Below are positions 1-12,790 of a DNA stretch of 64,000 nucleotides, piece by piece (position 1 is the stretch's first letter; each line of letters opens with the position of its first letter). The stretch spans positions 806,001 through 870,000 of the forward strand of contig NW_026611615.1 of NCBI RefSeq assembly GCF_028009165.1, written 5' to 3'. A program made the position numbers and the translations under genes. The notes under the pieces are model-generated. The model did no database searches. It saw only the letters and a program-made list of their open reading frames with translations, and was not told the DNA's origin. This DNA is from Akanthomyces muscarius. Lineage: Eukaryota > Ascomycota > Sordariomycetes > Hypocreales > Cordycipitaceae.

Positions 1-607
1 AAGAGAAGCCAGGGGAGATTGATGCTTCGAATACACCAAGGAGGAAGCGCATCGCCATTAAACCGCCAAAGTTAGCTGCTGCACCATGACAGCCCAGTAT
101 GACTGCCCAGACAAGCACACAGGCCGAGAGAAATTTACCAATTGGCAGCTTGACGAAAGCAAGCGATACAGGGTAGGACGCTATCAAGTATCCGAAGTAG
201 AAAATGGAGGATACCCACGAATAATCAGACCCCGTCAAGTGCTATAGGCTAGGTAAGTAAACGGCCTATGATACGATGGGTTTCAACTGTAATACTGACA
301 GTGTCTTCCTGTATACCAAGAATTGCTGTGTATCCTAGCGTGGTCTTGTCGAAGAATTGCAGTGCGTACGAAACAAGGAGCAACGGCATCAAACTATGCC
401 AACCATGGTTAGAAAGACCCAGGTTTTCTGGCACCATTAGCAATGCTTGACTTACTGTCTGTCAATTTTTCGCACAAGGGCTTTTTCATCCTCGGCTGTC
501 ATCGGTACCAACCTGTCTTCACTGGTTTTGGTTTCACAAAGTGAGATAGGTTGCACGACAGGGTCTTTTGTCTCCACCTTGCAGCCGGAGTCTTGATTGG
601 AAGCCAT
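1..607 (-). CDS. MFS transporter, allantoate permease-like (5' part, runs off window)
   Basis: Three exons can be read on the minus strand: 607-456, 393-300 and 241 to beyond position 1. The introns are GT-AG (455-394 and 299-242) and their phases join cleanly. The start ATG at 607 opens a short hydrophilic N-terminus, and residues 'RKIDRHLMPLLLVSYALQFF' follow across the first junction. The second junction gives a 'DYSWVSSIFYFGYL' segment and the third exon the 'RFLLGVFEAS' motif. This order is typical of the anion:cation symporter branch of the major facilitator superfamily, which includes the Dal5 allantoate/ureidosuccinate permease and nicotinate, pantothenate and biotin permeases. It would be a plasma-membrane carrier of small organic acids. 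The substrate cannot be told from this fragment. The 3' two thirds lie outside the window, so intactness is unknown. Confidence 0.85.
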
Positions 608-1244
608 GCCGAAAAAAAATGTTAATAAGTAGTTTTCTAGAATTCTTGGGAGAACTGTCGCAAAATCTTAGGTCTTCTAGTAGAACAATGAAGTGACTCA
701 GTGAAGCTGGAACGGGGTGATATTTATTGACAGCGCTTCAGGCTACAACTCGTCCATCGGTCCTGCATTACCCCGGATTTGCGCCACTCCATAGTCTCGC
801 TCCAGGAGTTGACTATAACCAGACCGATTGGAACTACAGCCGACGTGGCTTTAGAGAAGAGTGTTGCGGGGAATTTATGGCAGAAATACTTTTGGCTTTG
901 GCTGTGTCATGTTTTCAGCTGCCGCCACCACTAATTTGCAGCCCCAACTCCAACCCTTACCAGACATTGGCTTGGGAATTATCGAGCGACCTCTGGTTCA
1001 TGCACCCGATCGGCTAGTTTGGCCAATTAAAAGCCAGCCCACTCTCAAATAGTACCACCCCGCACCGCAGCCACAGCCCGACACCGGCGAGCCGGTAGAT
1101 GGAGAAGGCAAAGCGCGTGGTTATCGGTAATTCGCAACCAACCTGACACTCTCAATCGTGTCATCTGTCCAAGGACTGTGAATGCGCACATTTTATCGCG
1201 AAATTATTGCTGTACCCCGCGCATAATCATCCAGTGGCCCTCCA
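608..1244. promoter_or_regulatory. Divergent intergenic region between MFS transporter and Zn2Cys6 factor
   Basis: 637 bp lie between the start codons of two divergently transcribed genes, so this should hold both promoters. Short open frames in it have no recognisable content. The divergent transporter/regulator pairing suggests that the factor could control the transporter; this is an inference from position only. Confidence 0.5.
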
Positions 1245-3331
1245 ATGAGTACCACGCATCATGCGCGGTCCAAGAATGGTACAATTTACCAGTCTCATTT
1301 TCCTTTCAACCCCGAGCCATGGGCCGTATGAGAACTAACTAGCACACCTACAGGTTGTCTCACATGTCGGTCCAAGAAAGTCAAGTGCGACGAAGAGAGT
1401 CCAAGATGCCTTCGGTGCCAGCGGTTGAGACTACGTTGTGACTGGGCAAAGCAGGGCGGCAAATCACGAACACCTGCGAGATATCGGAACAGACACCGGA
1501 CTCTATTGCCGCAACTATCCCCAAAAGTGGCACGCGACTCAATTGCGATCAGAGATGCGGTTGATGACATTTCGAAGACGTTTACATTTGCCCTAGGTAA
1601 CGAGATCCCGGAGGCAAGCAGCAGCAGTCAACCGACACGCAGGCATGAAGCGACAGCACGGCAAGCTTTCGACCCATTCCCATTCTTAGCATCATATGCT
1701 TCTTACCCAGACTTGTTCCCAATACTTGGGGATTGTGATCTGGAATCTGCATTCGACATCGATTGTCTTGATTTCTCCACTGCCCATGACATTGAAGCAG
1801 AGAGCGCATCAGCCGCTGCCGCCAAGCCATTACTGTGGTAGGTTTGCATCGACGGCTCTCGTCGCGTTGTGTGACTAACACTTCTGTCAGCCACGAGTCA
1901 CTGTTACCTGTGGTTAGATCACCGGATCTTTCCCGAATCGACCGTGTGCCCTCTGCTGTTTCAAGTGCAGGGGCGTTATGGCAACACATAACCCTTTCCC
2001 AGAACTTTGTGCGGACCGGTAAAGAGGTCGATGCACTTCGATATTATACCAGTGTCTACCCGACAATGACGATATCTAAGGATGTACATTGGTCAAGCTA
2101 TAGGATCATGCTAGACCACGGCTCTCAAGTCCCCATGACTATGCATCTGCTCATTGCTGCATCATTGATGGATCTCGCAACATCGCAGAATTACGACGAG
2201 GCTATGTGCAGAGCAGCACAAGCACATGCAAACGCTGGCGTGCTTCTGCTCATGAGCGCCTCGGAGTCCGGATCTGGTTCAAATCCCAGCGACGTGATCA
2301 CCGCGTTCTACTTTCTCTACAGATATATGTCAGTGGTGAAAGAAGCTGATGTACCCCAGATGTCGAAATGGAGCGCAAGTGCGTTCAATTATGTTCGAGA
2401 AAACTGTCTGGCCGACTTGTGCACTAGCGTAAGATCTACCTCAGCAGCGGCTGCTGGGGGGCGCTCGGCTCGGTGGCAGTCGCTTACACCAGCGAAGAAA
2501 GCTCACCTTGCTCGCGTAATGGTCTGGACGTTTTACGAGGACATTTTCGCAAGTATCAGAGGTTACGGAGGCTCGCTGGCCCTGCACTGGTGTGCGGAGT
2601 CGCAGCGATCGCGGGAAATATACCAGCAGTCTGGCGTCGAGTTGGAATCCATGTTTGGGGACGACTACCCAGAGCGCGAGATCATCGATGACGTGCAGAA
2701 TGCGCCGATTGTCACATTCTTCTACGACGTCATGACCCTTTATGCGGAGGTAAATCGGGTCGCTTATACACTACCCGATTCAAATACAGAAAAGGCAGCA
2801 CTTGAGGACAAATTCGACAGGTTTGAGGCCGTAGGTTCATCGCGACCTCACGATGCAAGTCCGCAGTACATACTGACCCTGTTCAACTAGCGATCGCGAT
2901 CTTTGATTCGCCTCACAACGATAACCTCCCACCCGCGCTCTCGAGTAATGTTGAATGCTGATTATATGGTCCCATTCTACTATGCGCTTCGGATTTACAG
3001 TTTTCTATGCTTTCTCCCAGAGGACAGCCTTGGCGTGCCTACTCCGCCTCTCATTCAATCCTTCGTTAGTTCCACTTTAACTCTCGCTCAGCGATCACTG
3101 TCCAGCGGCACGCTGGACCCTATGCGGGCGCGCTTTCAATGGCCGCTTTTTGTCGCGGGAATAGAAACTGCAGATTGCATTCATAGAGAATGGGTCCAGT
3201 CCAAATTAAAATCGGGAAGAATGTCGCAGGCATTCCAGAGAATAGTTTCTACCCGGGAGGAGACTGGTATAAGATTACCCATGTCTGCCGTTAGGCAGAT
3301 CCTCGCTGGCAAGGCTTCTACGGCCCTGTAA
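1245..3331 (+). CDS. Zn2Cys6 fungal transcription factor
   Basis: Four exons (1245-1278, 1354-1837, 1891-2830, 2891-3331) encode about 632 residues. The first GT-AG intron splits the codon just before the zinc cluster. After joining, C13, C16, C23, C30, C33 and C40 form CX2CX6CX6CX2CX6C, the binuclear zinc DNA-binding domain of Gal4-type regulators. The rest resembles the fungal-specific middle homology region, with 'DYMVPFYYALRIYSF' near the C-terminus. An in-frame TAG at 2888-2890 looks like a nonsense mutation, but it sits at the acceptor end of a 60-bp intron (donor GTAGGT at 2831, acceptor CTAG) that keeps phase, so the gene is probably intact. The product should be nuclear. Its target is unknown; the divergent transporter at 1-607 is a candidate. 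Confidence 0.88.
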
Positions 3332-3846
3332 GAGTTGGCAGACAGCTAAAGTAGATATTTCAAGGCACAATCAAGCAGTTGGCAGAAACTGGATTGACAC
3401 CAATCATCTCCTCAAAACTTGCACAATCTCTGGTTTACCGATTTATTGGATAGGGTACTGTGCGCTTCCCTGAGCCACCGCTACATCACCGCAGCGCCTT
3501 CTCCCCACTGACCCACCGGGTTGTTGGGAGAAGGCGCTCTCGGCTCCGCGAGCCAACTAAACCGCCAGTAAGAAACTAACTTACTAACTAGACTGAGTCG
3601 GGTGAAAACAAAGAAGGCGATTGGTCTCAGAGCCGACCGTCTTGCTTCAATCGCGAGCCATTTTACCGAGCATAGCGCAGGTATACACGATGCACAGCCG
3701 AGCAAGTACTTATATGATGGGAGAGCTGGTATCATCCAGCGCGAAGCCTAACCTTCTGAACTTTTCGCCACTTCAAGAGATCAATGCAGCAACATTGGCC
3801 ATCACACTTTGTTTCACGTTAACGCTAATTGCGCAATCCGTTTAAG
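3332..3846. other. Intergenic region with a strong hairpin
   Basis: 515 bp between the zinc-cluster factor and the M20 peptidase. Apart from the inverted repeat at 3493-3538 I see no gene. It should contain the 3' end of the first gene and the promoter of the second. Confidence 0.5.
3493..3538. repeat. 13-bp perfect inverted repeat (hairpin)
   Basis: AGCGCCTTCTCCC at 3493-3505 is matched exactly by its reverse complement at 3526-3538, across a 20-nt loop. It lies about 160 bp downstream of the zinc-cluster factor stop codon. It could be a 3'-end structure or the end of a small mobile element; nothing in the sequence decides. Confidence 0.7.
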
Positions 3847-5302
3847 ATGAAGGGCGTCGAAGATTCAGTTTCTCAAGATGAAGGGTTCGCGTCTGGTGGG
3901 ACGTTCCAGAATACCTCAGCGACCGACGGCGACGAGATTGCCCTACGTGCAATTGACGGTTATGACAGGGAACTACGTGCAATCAACAAAAAAGCAAGCG
4001 AAAAGAACAACTGGCCGATGCAAATCATTAACCAAGATTCTAGATTTTTGACAATCCAGAACTCGCATATGAAGAATTTAAAGCGCACGATAACATTGTC
4101 ACGCTTTTGCGGTCCCTCAATTTTGAAGTCACTCCACACGCTTTCGGTGTGAAAACATCTTTCTCCTGTGAAGTTGGCCAAGGCGGCCGCGTTCTCGTGT
4201 ACAATGCAGAGTATGACGCACTCCCCGGTATTGGACATGCTTGCGGCCACAACCTCATTGCAGCCTCATCCATCGCATCTTTTCTAGGTGTGGCCACTGC
4301 GCTCAAAGCTGCCAACATCCCCGGGCGTGTCCGTCTGTACGGCACTCCCGCCGAGGAAGGGGGGGCCGGCAAAGTCGAACTTATTAACGCTGGTGCGTAC
4401 AAAGATGTTGACGCCTGCCTGATGGTCCACCCTGGGCCGCCGATGCCTCCCCCAGTAAGTTTAGGCGGCCAAGGCTGCTGCGTGCCCTCTGGATCCGCAT
4501 ATGCCACATCACTCGCCAACACAAAGTTCAATGTCACTTTTACGGGTCGCGAGGCGCACGCTGCCATGGCACCGTTCCAGGGACGAAATGCGCTCGATGC
4601 AGTGGTGCTTGGTTACAATGGCGTCAGTATGCTGCGTCAACAGACGCGGCCGCATGATAGAATTCACTCTGTGATTCTTGAGGGTGGTCAACGCCCGAAC
4701 GTCATTACAAGCTTTACCAAAACACAATACTATGTGCGTAGCGCAAGCTTGAAAGAGGCGACAGCACTTGAAGGAAGAGTTAAAAAATGCATGGATGGAG
4801 CAGCGATTGCAACGGAATGTGAAGTTGCGTATGAAGTGTAAGTTGAAAGAAGAAATGCTTTCACTCAAAAATGATGGTTCCAAAATCACTGACTTGTTTG
4901 TCGACGAATTGCAGCCACAACGCTTATGCAGATCTTCGACCCAATCGTACGATATGTTCCCTGTACGCGGCCGCTATGGCAAACCCATCTATCAACTCCC
5001 CCGTTGTCTGTGACTTTGAGCACTCTCAACCGTTACCTGGGTCGACCGATCAGGGCAACGTGTCGTATGTGGTTCCGAGCTTTCACGGGGGGTTCGCCAT
5101 CCCTTGCCCACCTGGAGCATACAACCACACTAAGGGCTTTACAGCGTGCGCTGGCACAGAAACGGCGCATGATCTGGCCATGCAAGCCGGTAAAGGCATG
5201 GCGGTTGCTGGATGGAGAATCCTCTGCGATGACACTGTGGCAGTAGAGATCTGGAATGACTTCAAAAAGGACAGGGCACTAGACGAAAATAACAACTATT
5301 AG
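3847..5302 (+). CDS. M20-family metallopeptidase / amidohydrolase (PM20D2-like)
   Basis: Exons 3847-3993, 4044-4837 and 4915-5302 encode about 442 residues, a normal length for the family. Visible motifs are 'YNAEYDALPGIGHACGHN' (residues 102-119, with the metal-binding D107 and H118), 'GTPAEEGG' (catalytic glutamate pair near 153-154), 'MVHPGP' near 177 and a late 'GTETAHDLA'. These mark the di-zinc M20 peptidases, in the branch with PM20D2 and AbgB-like amidohydrolases that cleave dipeptides or N-acyl amino acids. Such enzymes are usually cytosolic and I see no signal peptide. The first intron (3994-4043, 50 nt) uses a GC donor (GCAAGC) with acceptor CTAG; the second (4838-4914) is GTAAGT...GCAG. 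Phases match at both. The natural substrate is not predictable. Confidence 0.85.
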
Positions 5303-5994
5303 GCAGATTATGAGAGAAACAAGCTTATAGTTCTTCCATCAACAATAAGCTGTTTATATTGTACAATCGTTTGAATTGAACAGGACATAACACTAAAGCT
5401 CAAAGTCATTGTTTATGATTACGTATTTTTGAAGGAGTTTTATGGTAGACCCATCATCACCTGAGAGGGTGCTAGGCGTTTAAGGTTGACGTCCCTTGGA
5501 CTAGGCCTAGAGGCGGCAGGGCACACTCTTTTAGCTTTATAGGTAATATATATCCTCATTTCCTGTATGCAGCTCGTTCTCGAACAACTGCATAACACCT
5601 ACCATGAATTCATTATCCTTGATCCCTCTTTACAAACGGTGTCGTAGTGTCTTTCGTTTTGCAACTTCGGCAAGGGGACATTTGCGGTTTAACGCTAGCC
5701 CTAAACCCAACTAGCGGCCCGCCATTCAGAAGTACCTCCCTCCTCCTCATGCTCCTCTATCGCAAGCTGTCAGCTTAGCCTAGACTTGGACCAAGCCTGT
5801 TCATTTCTTGCATAAACAAAATATCTCATTTTGATTCTTTGCCATCGGCCTGCTAAGAAAGTTCTATATCGAAAGTGAAAACTTATCTCCTACCTAGTCA
5901 CCGCTCTTTCTTGCCTCTACTGCGATTCATCTTCGCCCTGCCTGTAACGCGCTCCGCACAACTTTGCCGACGCCTGAAGCCTGAGTGATCCAAC
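5303..5994. other. Intergenic region
   Basis: 692 bp between the M20 gene and the MAP kinase. Pyrimidine-rich stretches precede the kinase start, as is common in fungal promoters. No gene or repeat is seen. Confidence 0.5.
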
Positions 5995-7585
<1,591 letters not shown>

Positions 7586-8789
7586 GTAGTTCAACTGCCT
7601 ATCCTTTTCAATTACAGAAAAGGAGTGCGAGTATATTATTGATGGGATAACTGAATATATCTTATAAAATAACTAAGAACAATTTTTCAACTATATTTAT
7701 GGGAGTAAATAATACGCCACGCGAGGGAGACTTTGGCGGCGTGGGTGGCTACGCCGCTGGGGCGGACGGTACAGTTTCCGAAGCAAGCTGCACTAGAGAT
7801 TACATTCAGCTATAGGCCACTATTCGCCGCGAAGCCCGCATTTTAAAGTCGTTGTTGTAGGGCCTCCAGCTGCAAATGGATTGTTTCGACCATGGCCTGA
7901 GTAGAATGAGTCTGCATCTGTCATACTGTCACATCATCGGGGGATGCCAGTTCACAATCGTTGCCTAAATGCGGCGGCCGCCCCTGTTGGGGCGGCCCCA
8001 GACACCCCGCGCGCCTCGCTGGCCCAATTTCAGCGCTCTCCTCCACACTTTAATCTGTTGTAGTTAACATCAAAGTCCCGCCATGCCGGGCTGCCAAGGA
8101 TAGTCTATTTAAAATTGTAGGTGCGTAGGCAGTTGGGAAAACGAGACCGGTGCAATACCATCGTCCGGCTTGCGTTACTCAATAGGACATGGCAGCTGTT
8201 TCAACTTGTCCTTAGCCTAATGGCCATCAAATTACATAGCGCACTCTTCCCACTTGCCGGCGTCTAATGTCTAATAGCGAAACAGCGCACACGGAGCCAG
8301 TGCCATGTAAAAGCTCGTTAGTGGCAGAATACCGGAATGATCTGCGTAGCAAATTCAAAATACTTCCCCTGCCAGTGTTACGACCCCAAATGTGCTTCAG
8401 CGCCCGTACACGAGCCCGGTTGGGAGTAGCGGGGTTGGCTGGAATATAGCTCCTGTAAAACAGGGTTCACAGCATCTTTCGCGCAGTTGCAGGCCACTGT
8501 TAGCGTATCATTGCAATTAATATCGTCGACTTCTCCTGTTAGACCTGCATATCAGGCTTCGTAATGTATTAAAAAAGGCTGGCTCGCACCGTGGGATTCG
8601 AGGATATGCAATATGGCATGGCTACAACGTTTACCCCTCCTCACCCACATGAATGTAACCATGTCACAGTGACTAATCAGCCGCATCATCAGACGCCCAA
8701 CCGCTCATGTTGAACTTCTGCACTTTGCCTACACCTGTACTCATCAATCACGTTGTTTATACTCGTCTATCGTCGAACCCTAAAGCACG
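7586..8789. other. Intergenic region, no gene recognised
   Basis: 1.2 kb between the MAP kinase and the permease pseudogene. A short 60-codon frame near 8270 has no recognisable content. A GC-rich patch with GGGGCGGCCCC occurs near 7990. I see no RNA gene. Confidence 0.5.
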
Positions 8790-10659
8790 ATGGGATCAGA
8801 AGCTACTAAACATGGTGGCAAAGCGGCTAGTCATGCTGCTGCTGCTGTACCGGCGAAAGACGGCGTCGCATCGGACGAAATAGCGGGAGCTGCATTTACT
8901 TTAGACAAGGTTGGTACCAGAATGGATCAGCACGACATGATGCGCATGGGGAAATCGCAGCACTTCAAGGTTTGTCTTGACTCGCTGTTCCCATTCCAAG
9001 GCCGCAGTAGTAATGCTAACTCGCGGCCATGGCAGCGTAATTTGGATTCCTATCGATGCTTGGCTTTACTTGTATCCTCATGAGTGATGCTTGGCTTTAC
9101 TTGTATCCTCATGAGTACATGGGCAGGACAGCTGACGCAGGTTTCTATTTTTGAAGCGCGAGTTAAGACAGATAAGCAAGGACACTGACAAAACTAACAG
9201 CGCGAGCACTTTTGGTGTCATAAATGGCGGAGCTGCGGGCTTGATATACTGCTATCTCGGCAACTTTGTGGGCTTCCTCGCCGTTATTGCCTCTATGGCC
9301 GAAATGGCATCTATGGCACCGACTGCCGGCGGACAGTACCACTGGGTCTCTGAATTTGCGCCCGCAGGTGGCCAAAGATTCCTCGGCTACGGGACCGGAC
9401 GTGTCTGTGTTCTCGGTCAAGAGACGGGAATCACCAGCATCGCTGTCCTCACGTCCTCAGAGATCCAAAGTCCGATTGTCATAAATAACCCTTCGTATGT
9501 TTTCGAGAGACGGCACACAACGCTGCTTATTCTATTGTTCAACTTCATTGCTATTATCTTCAACACATATCTTGCCAAAAGACTGCCGCTCGTTGAAGGC
9601 ATTGTGCTGCTGTTTCACATCTGCGGCTTCATTGCCCTTCTTGTCCCGCTTTGGGCCTTGGCGCCTCGAAGTACGGCCTCAAAAGGTCTTTGGGACATTT
9701 AATAACGGGGGTGGTTGAAGTAGCATTGGGTTATCCACTCTTGTGGACATGCCGTCTCCCGTGTTCACATTTATTGGACCCGACTCCGCGACCCATGTAA
9801 GTGTTCTAGACTTTCCGTGAAGTGATGACTCTGACTGTTGCAGATGGCGGAGGAAATCAAAGATGCCTCAATTACACTTCCTCGGGCCATGATGTGCCCA
9901 ATGTCATCAACGGCTCCCTCGGTTTTGTTATGCTTGTTATATTTTGTTTTTGCCTCGGGGATGTTCAAGCCGTTCTTCCAACCCAAGCATTATGCCATTT
10001 GTCCAGACATTTTCTATTGCAACAGAGCCACACATCGGAACATCTGTCATGACTGCGATTCTAATTACGTTGACAACATTTGGATGCATTACAAATGTGG
10101 CTACAGCATCGCGTCAAATGTTTGCCTTTGCTCGTGATAAAAAGCTGCCATTTTCGACGTCCCTTGCCCATGTAAGTACTCCAGGTATAATTGCGCACGT
10201 GACTAATTAAACTTGTGCACTCGTCAGGTACACCCAGGATGGGATGTTCCCCTCAACGCTATTGCCGTCTCTTACTGCATCACCATTTTGTTATCCTTTA
10301 TCAACATCGACTCCACTGTGGCCTTCAACGCCATCGCATCTCTCGGAACAGCAGCCCTCATATCTTCCTACATTATTTCCATCACTTGTGTTGCAATTAA
10401 GAGGTGTTGTGGAGAGAAACTGCCCCCCTCGCGATGGAGTCTGGGTCAATTTGGAGGCCCGATCAACATGCTTGCAGTGCTATAGCTTTTGTGTATTTTC
10501 AAATTTTTCTTTTTTCCAGGTAGTGTGGCTATAAATGGCGGAACTAACTGGAGCATCTTGATGTATGGAGCTACGCTTTTTTTCTCAATCATCTGGTTCT
10601 TTGCTAGGGTTAGAAAGGTGTACGCAGGCCCTGTCCAGTATATTCGTAAAGACATCTGA
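8790..10659 (+). pseudogene. Amino-acid/GABA/choline permease (APC family) pseudogene
   Basis: The conserved order of a fungal APC permease is visible in pieces: an N-terminal tail with 'MRMGKSQHFK' (from 8790), 'INGGAAGLIY', 'SMAPTAGGQYHWVSEFAP', 'NPSYVFERRH', 'MAEEIKDASITLPRAMM', 'ITNVATASRQMFAFARDK', 'PGWDVPLNAIAVS', and the C-terminal 'GPVQYIRKDI' ending at 10659. It is broken many times: a 31-bp tandem duplication (9055-9116) with a stop between copies, a 1-base shift just before it, a frameshift near 9680 followed by a stop in place of a conserved tryptophan near 9714, another shift near 9897, and further shifts near 10485-10510. Introns at about 9800 and 10170 remain recognisable. The family moves amino acids, GABA or choline across the plasma membrane; this copy cannot make a full protein. 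Confidence 0.88.
9055..9116. repeat. 31-bp exact tandem duplication
   Basis: Copies at 9055-9085 and 9086-9116 are identical (GATGCTTGGC...CATGAGT). The duplication lies inside a transmembrane-segment coding part of the permease pseudogene and adds a stop codon. Confidence 0.95.
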
Positions 10660-12735
10660 ATAACACACTAATCGCGTAGTTATATTCTCTCGCTTTGTCT
10701 GTCCTTCTCTCTCTTTGTCTGTCCTTCTCTCTCTTTAGATGCATCTCAAGAGAGAGATATGTATAATCTACCTTTAGGTTTACTAGAGAGGGTTCTACCC
10801 GCCGGTAGATGAAAGAAAGGCTATGGAAATGTATTGCGGGGTCCAGATCGGCAAGCTGCTTCCAGAGAAGAACCCAACGCAACGTTTAGCATGGCGTAAA
10901 ATGAAAATGGAAATAGGTCCGACAGCTAACATATTAGACAGGTAACTGAAATTTGCGCCCGGCGAGACCATTCCTTTTCCCACAGTGCAATTAAATAGGA
11001 CCCAACTAAATAGTCGTTATAAATTGTAAATAATTCTGGAGACCATTCGATCGCCAATGGTTACACGAGGCAACCCACAGGTCTCCACCACCTTTCGAAT
11101 GCTCATGCCACCATTAACATCTTTAATTGCATATTCCATCTGGTCTTCAATCAGGCCTCATAATACATATTTAAATTTCAAAACGGAAATCTGGGGGGGG
11201 CTTTGCATGAAAAACGCTGGTCCTTTAATGAGTCTTTGGTGTGATGGTGGTAAGCGGCCGAGAAGGGGATGGTTGACGTTATGGTCCAGTTTTCTCGTTG
11301 TCTCATCTCGGTTTGCCTACTCAAAAGTCATGCCACGCGACACTGGACCAGGCTCGCGATACTAGCTGGACGAAGCTGTGTGTCAACCTTGAAAAGACAT
11401 ATTCATCCGAACTACCACGATCAAGAGATATGATTGCGAGTCTTAAATCGCTATTACGGCCACGCCGAAGTGAATGTTGTGGAGCGTGAAAAGCTGCGAA
11501 AGTGGGCGATTCTACCATGCGCCCATCAGGGATTCAAAGAAATGCGGTTCGACAACCATCGGATGATGTCTGCGATAAACTTGCGAGCTTGGCCAGCCCA
11601 CTCCATTACATCAACAAGAGTGACTAAGCAAACCATTATCAATATCCAATTGAGCGGTCTGCTTCTCGACCGGGTTATGCCCCACGGCGCACATACGCGT
11701 AAAGCCGCCAACAAGTGAGCAATCTCAAAGGCTTTGTCTCGACGGGAAAATTTCCCGGTGGAGATCGAGCTGTTCATGCGCTGTCAATCACCGTCGCTAA
11801 CGCCTGGTTTGGACAAAGTTGGCGATACTTGACTCTGAGACCCTGAAAACGGCGGCGTCAACATGCGCTCACGAATAGCCAAATGCGACAAAACGAATGT
11901 AGTGGTAGAGGCAAGGACTCTGTATCATCAGCTTTGACTGAATTATCCAGTTCAACAATTTGGAGGCCGGCGCGAGCGCGTAGCGTGATTTCGGCTGTGT
12001 GGCCGTGTGGAACACTCCATGACACAACAACTCCTGGCTGAGACCACCGTTGCTCACAACGCACGACTCGACTCACACCTTGCGGCGATAACCGTGAAGC
12101 AAGCCGAGATTTTGGAGATTCCCACGTCTCAGGTGTCTGAGCCTCAGAAATAGGCAAGCGCCCGTCGGAAACATGCGCAGCATCACAGCTCACGCCTTCC
12201 CCATGTATAGCGTGGCATGGAGGGAAGCACCGGAATAAATAGCTCGTAGGTTCTGGCGCGATAGCATCTTGACGTCATAGGACGAGATCAATAATACCAG
12301 TAATTTTAATATAGTCTTCTCAAACCGCTAGTCTCCCATCAATCGTACCAGTATAGCGCGTATCCAAATCCAGCGAGAAAAATTTAAGCAGGCCAAGCCT
12401 GATAGTATGTAGCCCTTGTTATATGAGCGCCTTGTTATGAGCTTCATGATAATATTGGTCCACTTTGCCGAGAAAAAGAGGTAAATGTGATGAGACGATG
12501 CTCCGATACAAAGGCGCACAGTACTGACTATCTCAGGGTGCTTTCTGATCGAAGTATTACCTTCTCCATGGTGCGATGCCACTTCCCTCGCAACTATCGT
12601 AGCATTCCGACGACAGGGCTCAGTAGTTGGTGGGATCGCCGCTAGCTCAGGGTGAGGGGCGCTTCCTCGCGGGATGTCCATACTGGTGTAATATATGGCG
12701 TGGCATTCCCCACTTTGTGTCAATCGTGCCAAACC
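10660..12735. other. Gene-poor region with degenerate coding remnants
   Basis: About 2.1 kb without an intact gene. It starts with a CT-rich microsatellite (about 10690-10735, with TTTGTCTGTCCTTCTCTC repeated). A helix-turn-helix-like remnant is read on the minus strand at 11041-11148. Open frames at 11526-11777 (-), 11858-12193 (-) and 12328-12732 (-) have no features I recognise. Confidence 0.5.
11041..11148 (-). pseudogene. Psq/pogo-type helix-turn-helix remnant (transposase fragment?)
   Basis: On the minus strand one frame reads 'EDQMEYAIKDVNGGMSIR' then 'KVVETCGLPRVTIGDRM'. This is the spacing of the pipsqueak-type helix-turn-helix at the N-terminus of fungal pogo/Fot1-like Tc1-mariner transposases. 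A stop lies just upstream and no DDE domain follows, so it would be a relic. It is short, and could instead come from another HTH protein. Confidence 0.4.
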
Positions 12736-12744
12736 GACTCTAAG

Positions 12745-12790
12745 GAAGCCTGTAATTTATATCGCGCGATTTGAAATTTGCAGGACGACT
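12745..12790 (+). repeat. Left 46-bp terminal inverted repeat
   Basis: Identical to the reverse complement of 15602-15647. It includes the CpG-rich palindrome TCGCGCGA. Confidence 0.95.

Noticed and set aside
727..1052. Small plus-strand frames between the transporter and the zinc-cluster factor
   Set aside because: Short, overlapping, without recognisable motifs, and inside a divergent promoter.
2888..2890. In-frame TAG suggesting that the zinc-cluster factor is a pseudogene
   Set aside because: It forms the acceptor of a 60-bp GTAGGT...CTAG intron that is a multiple of three, so it is removed by splicing.
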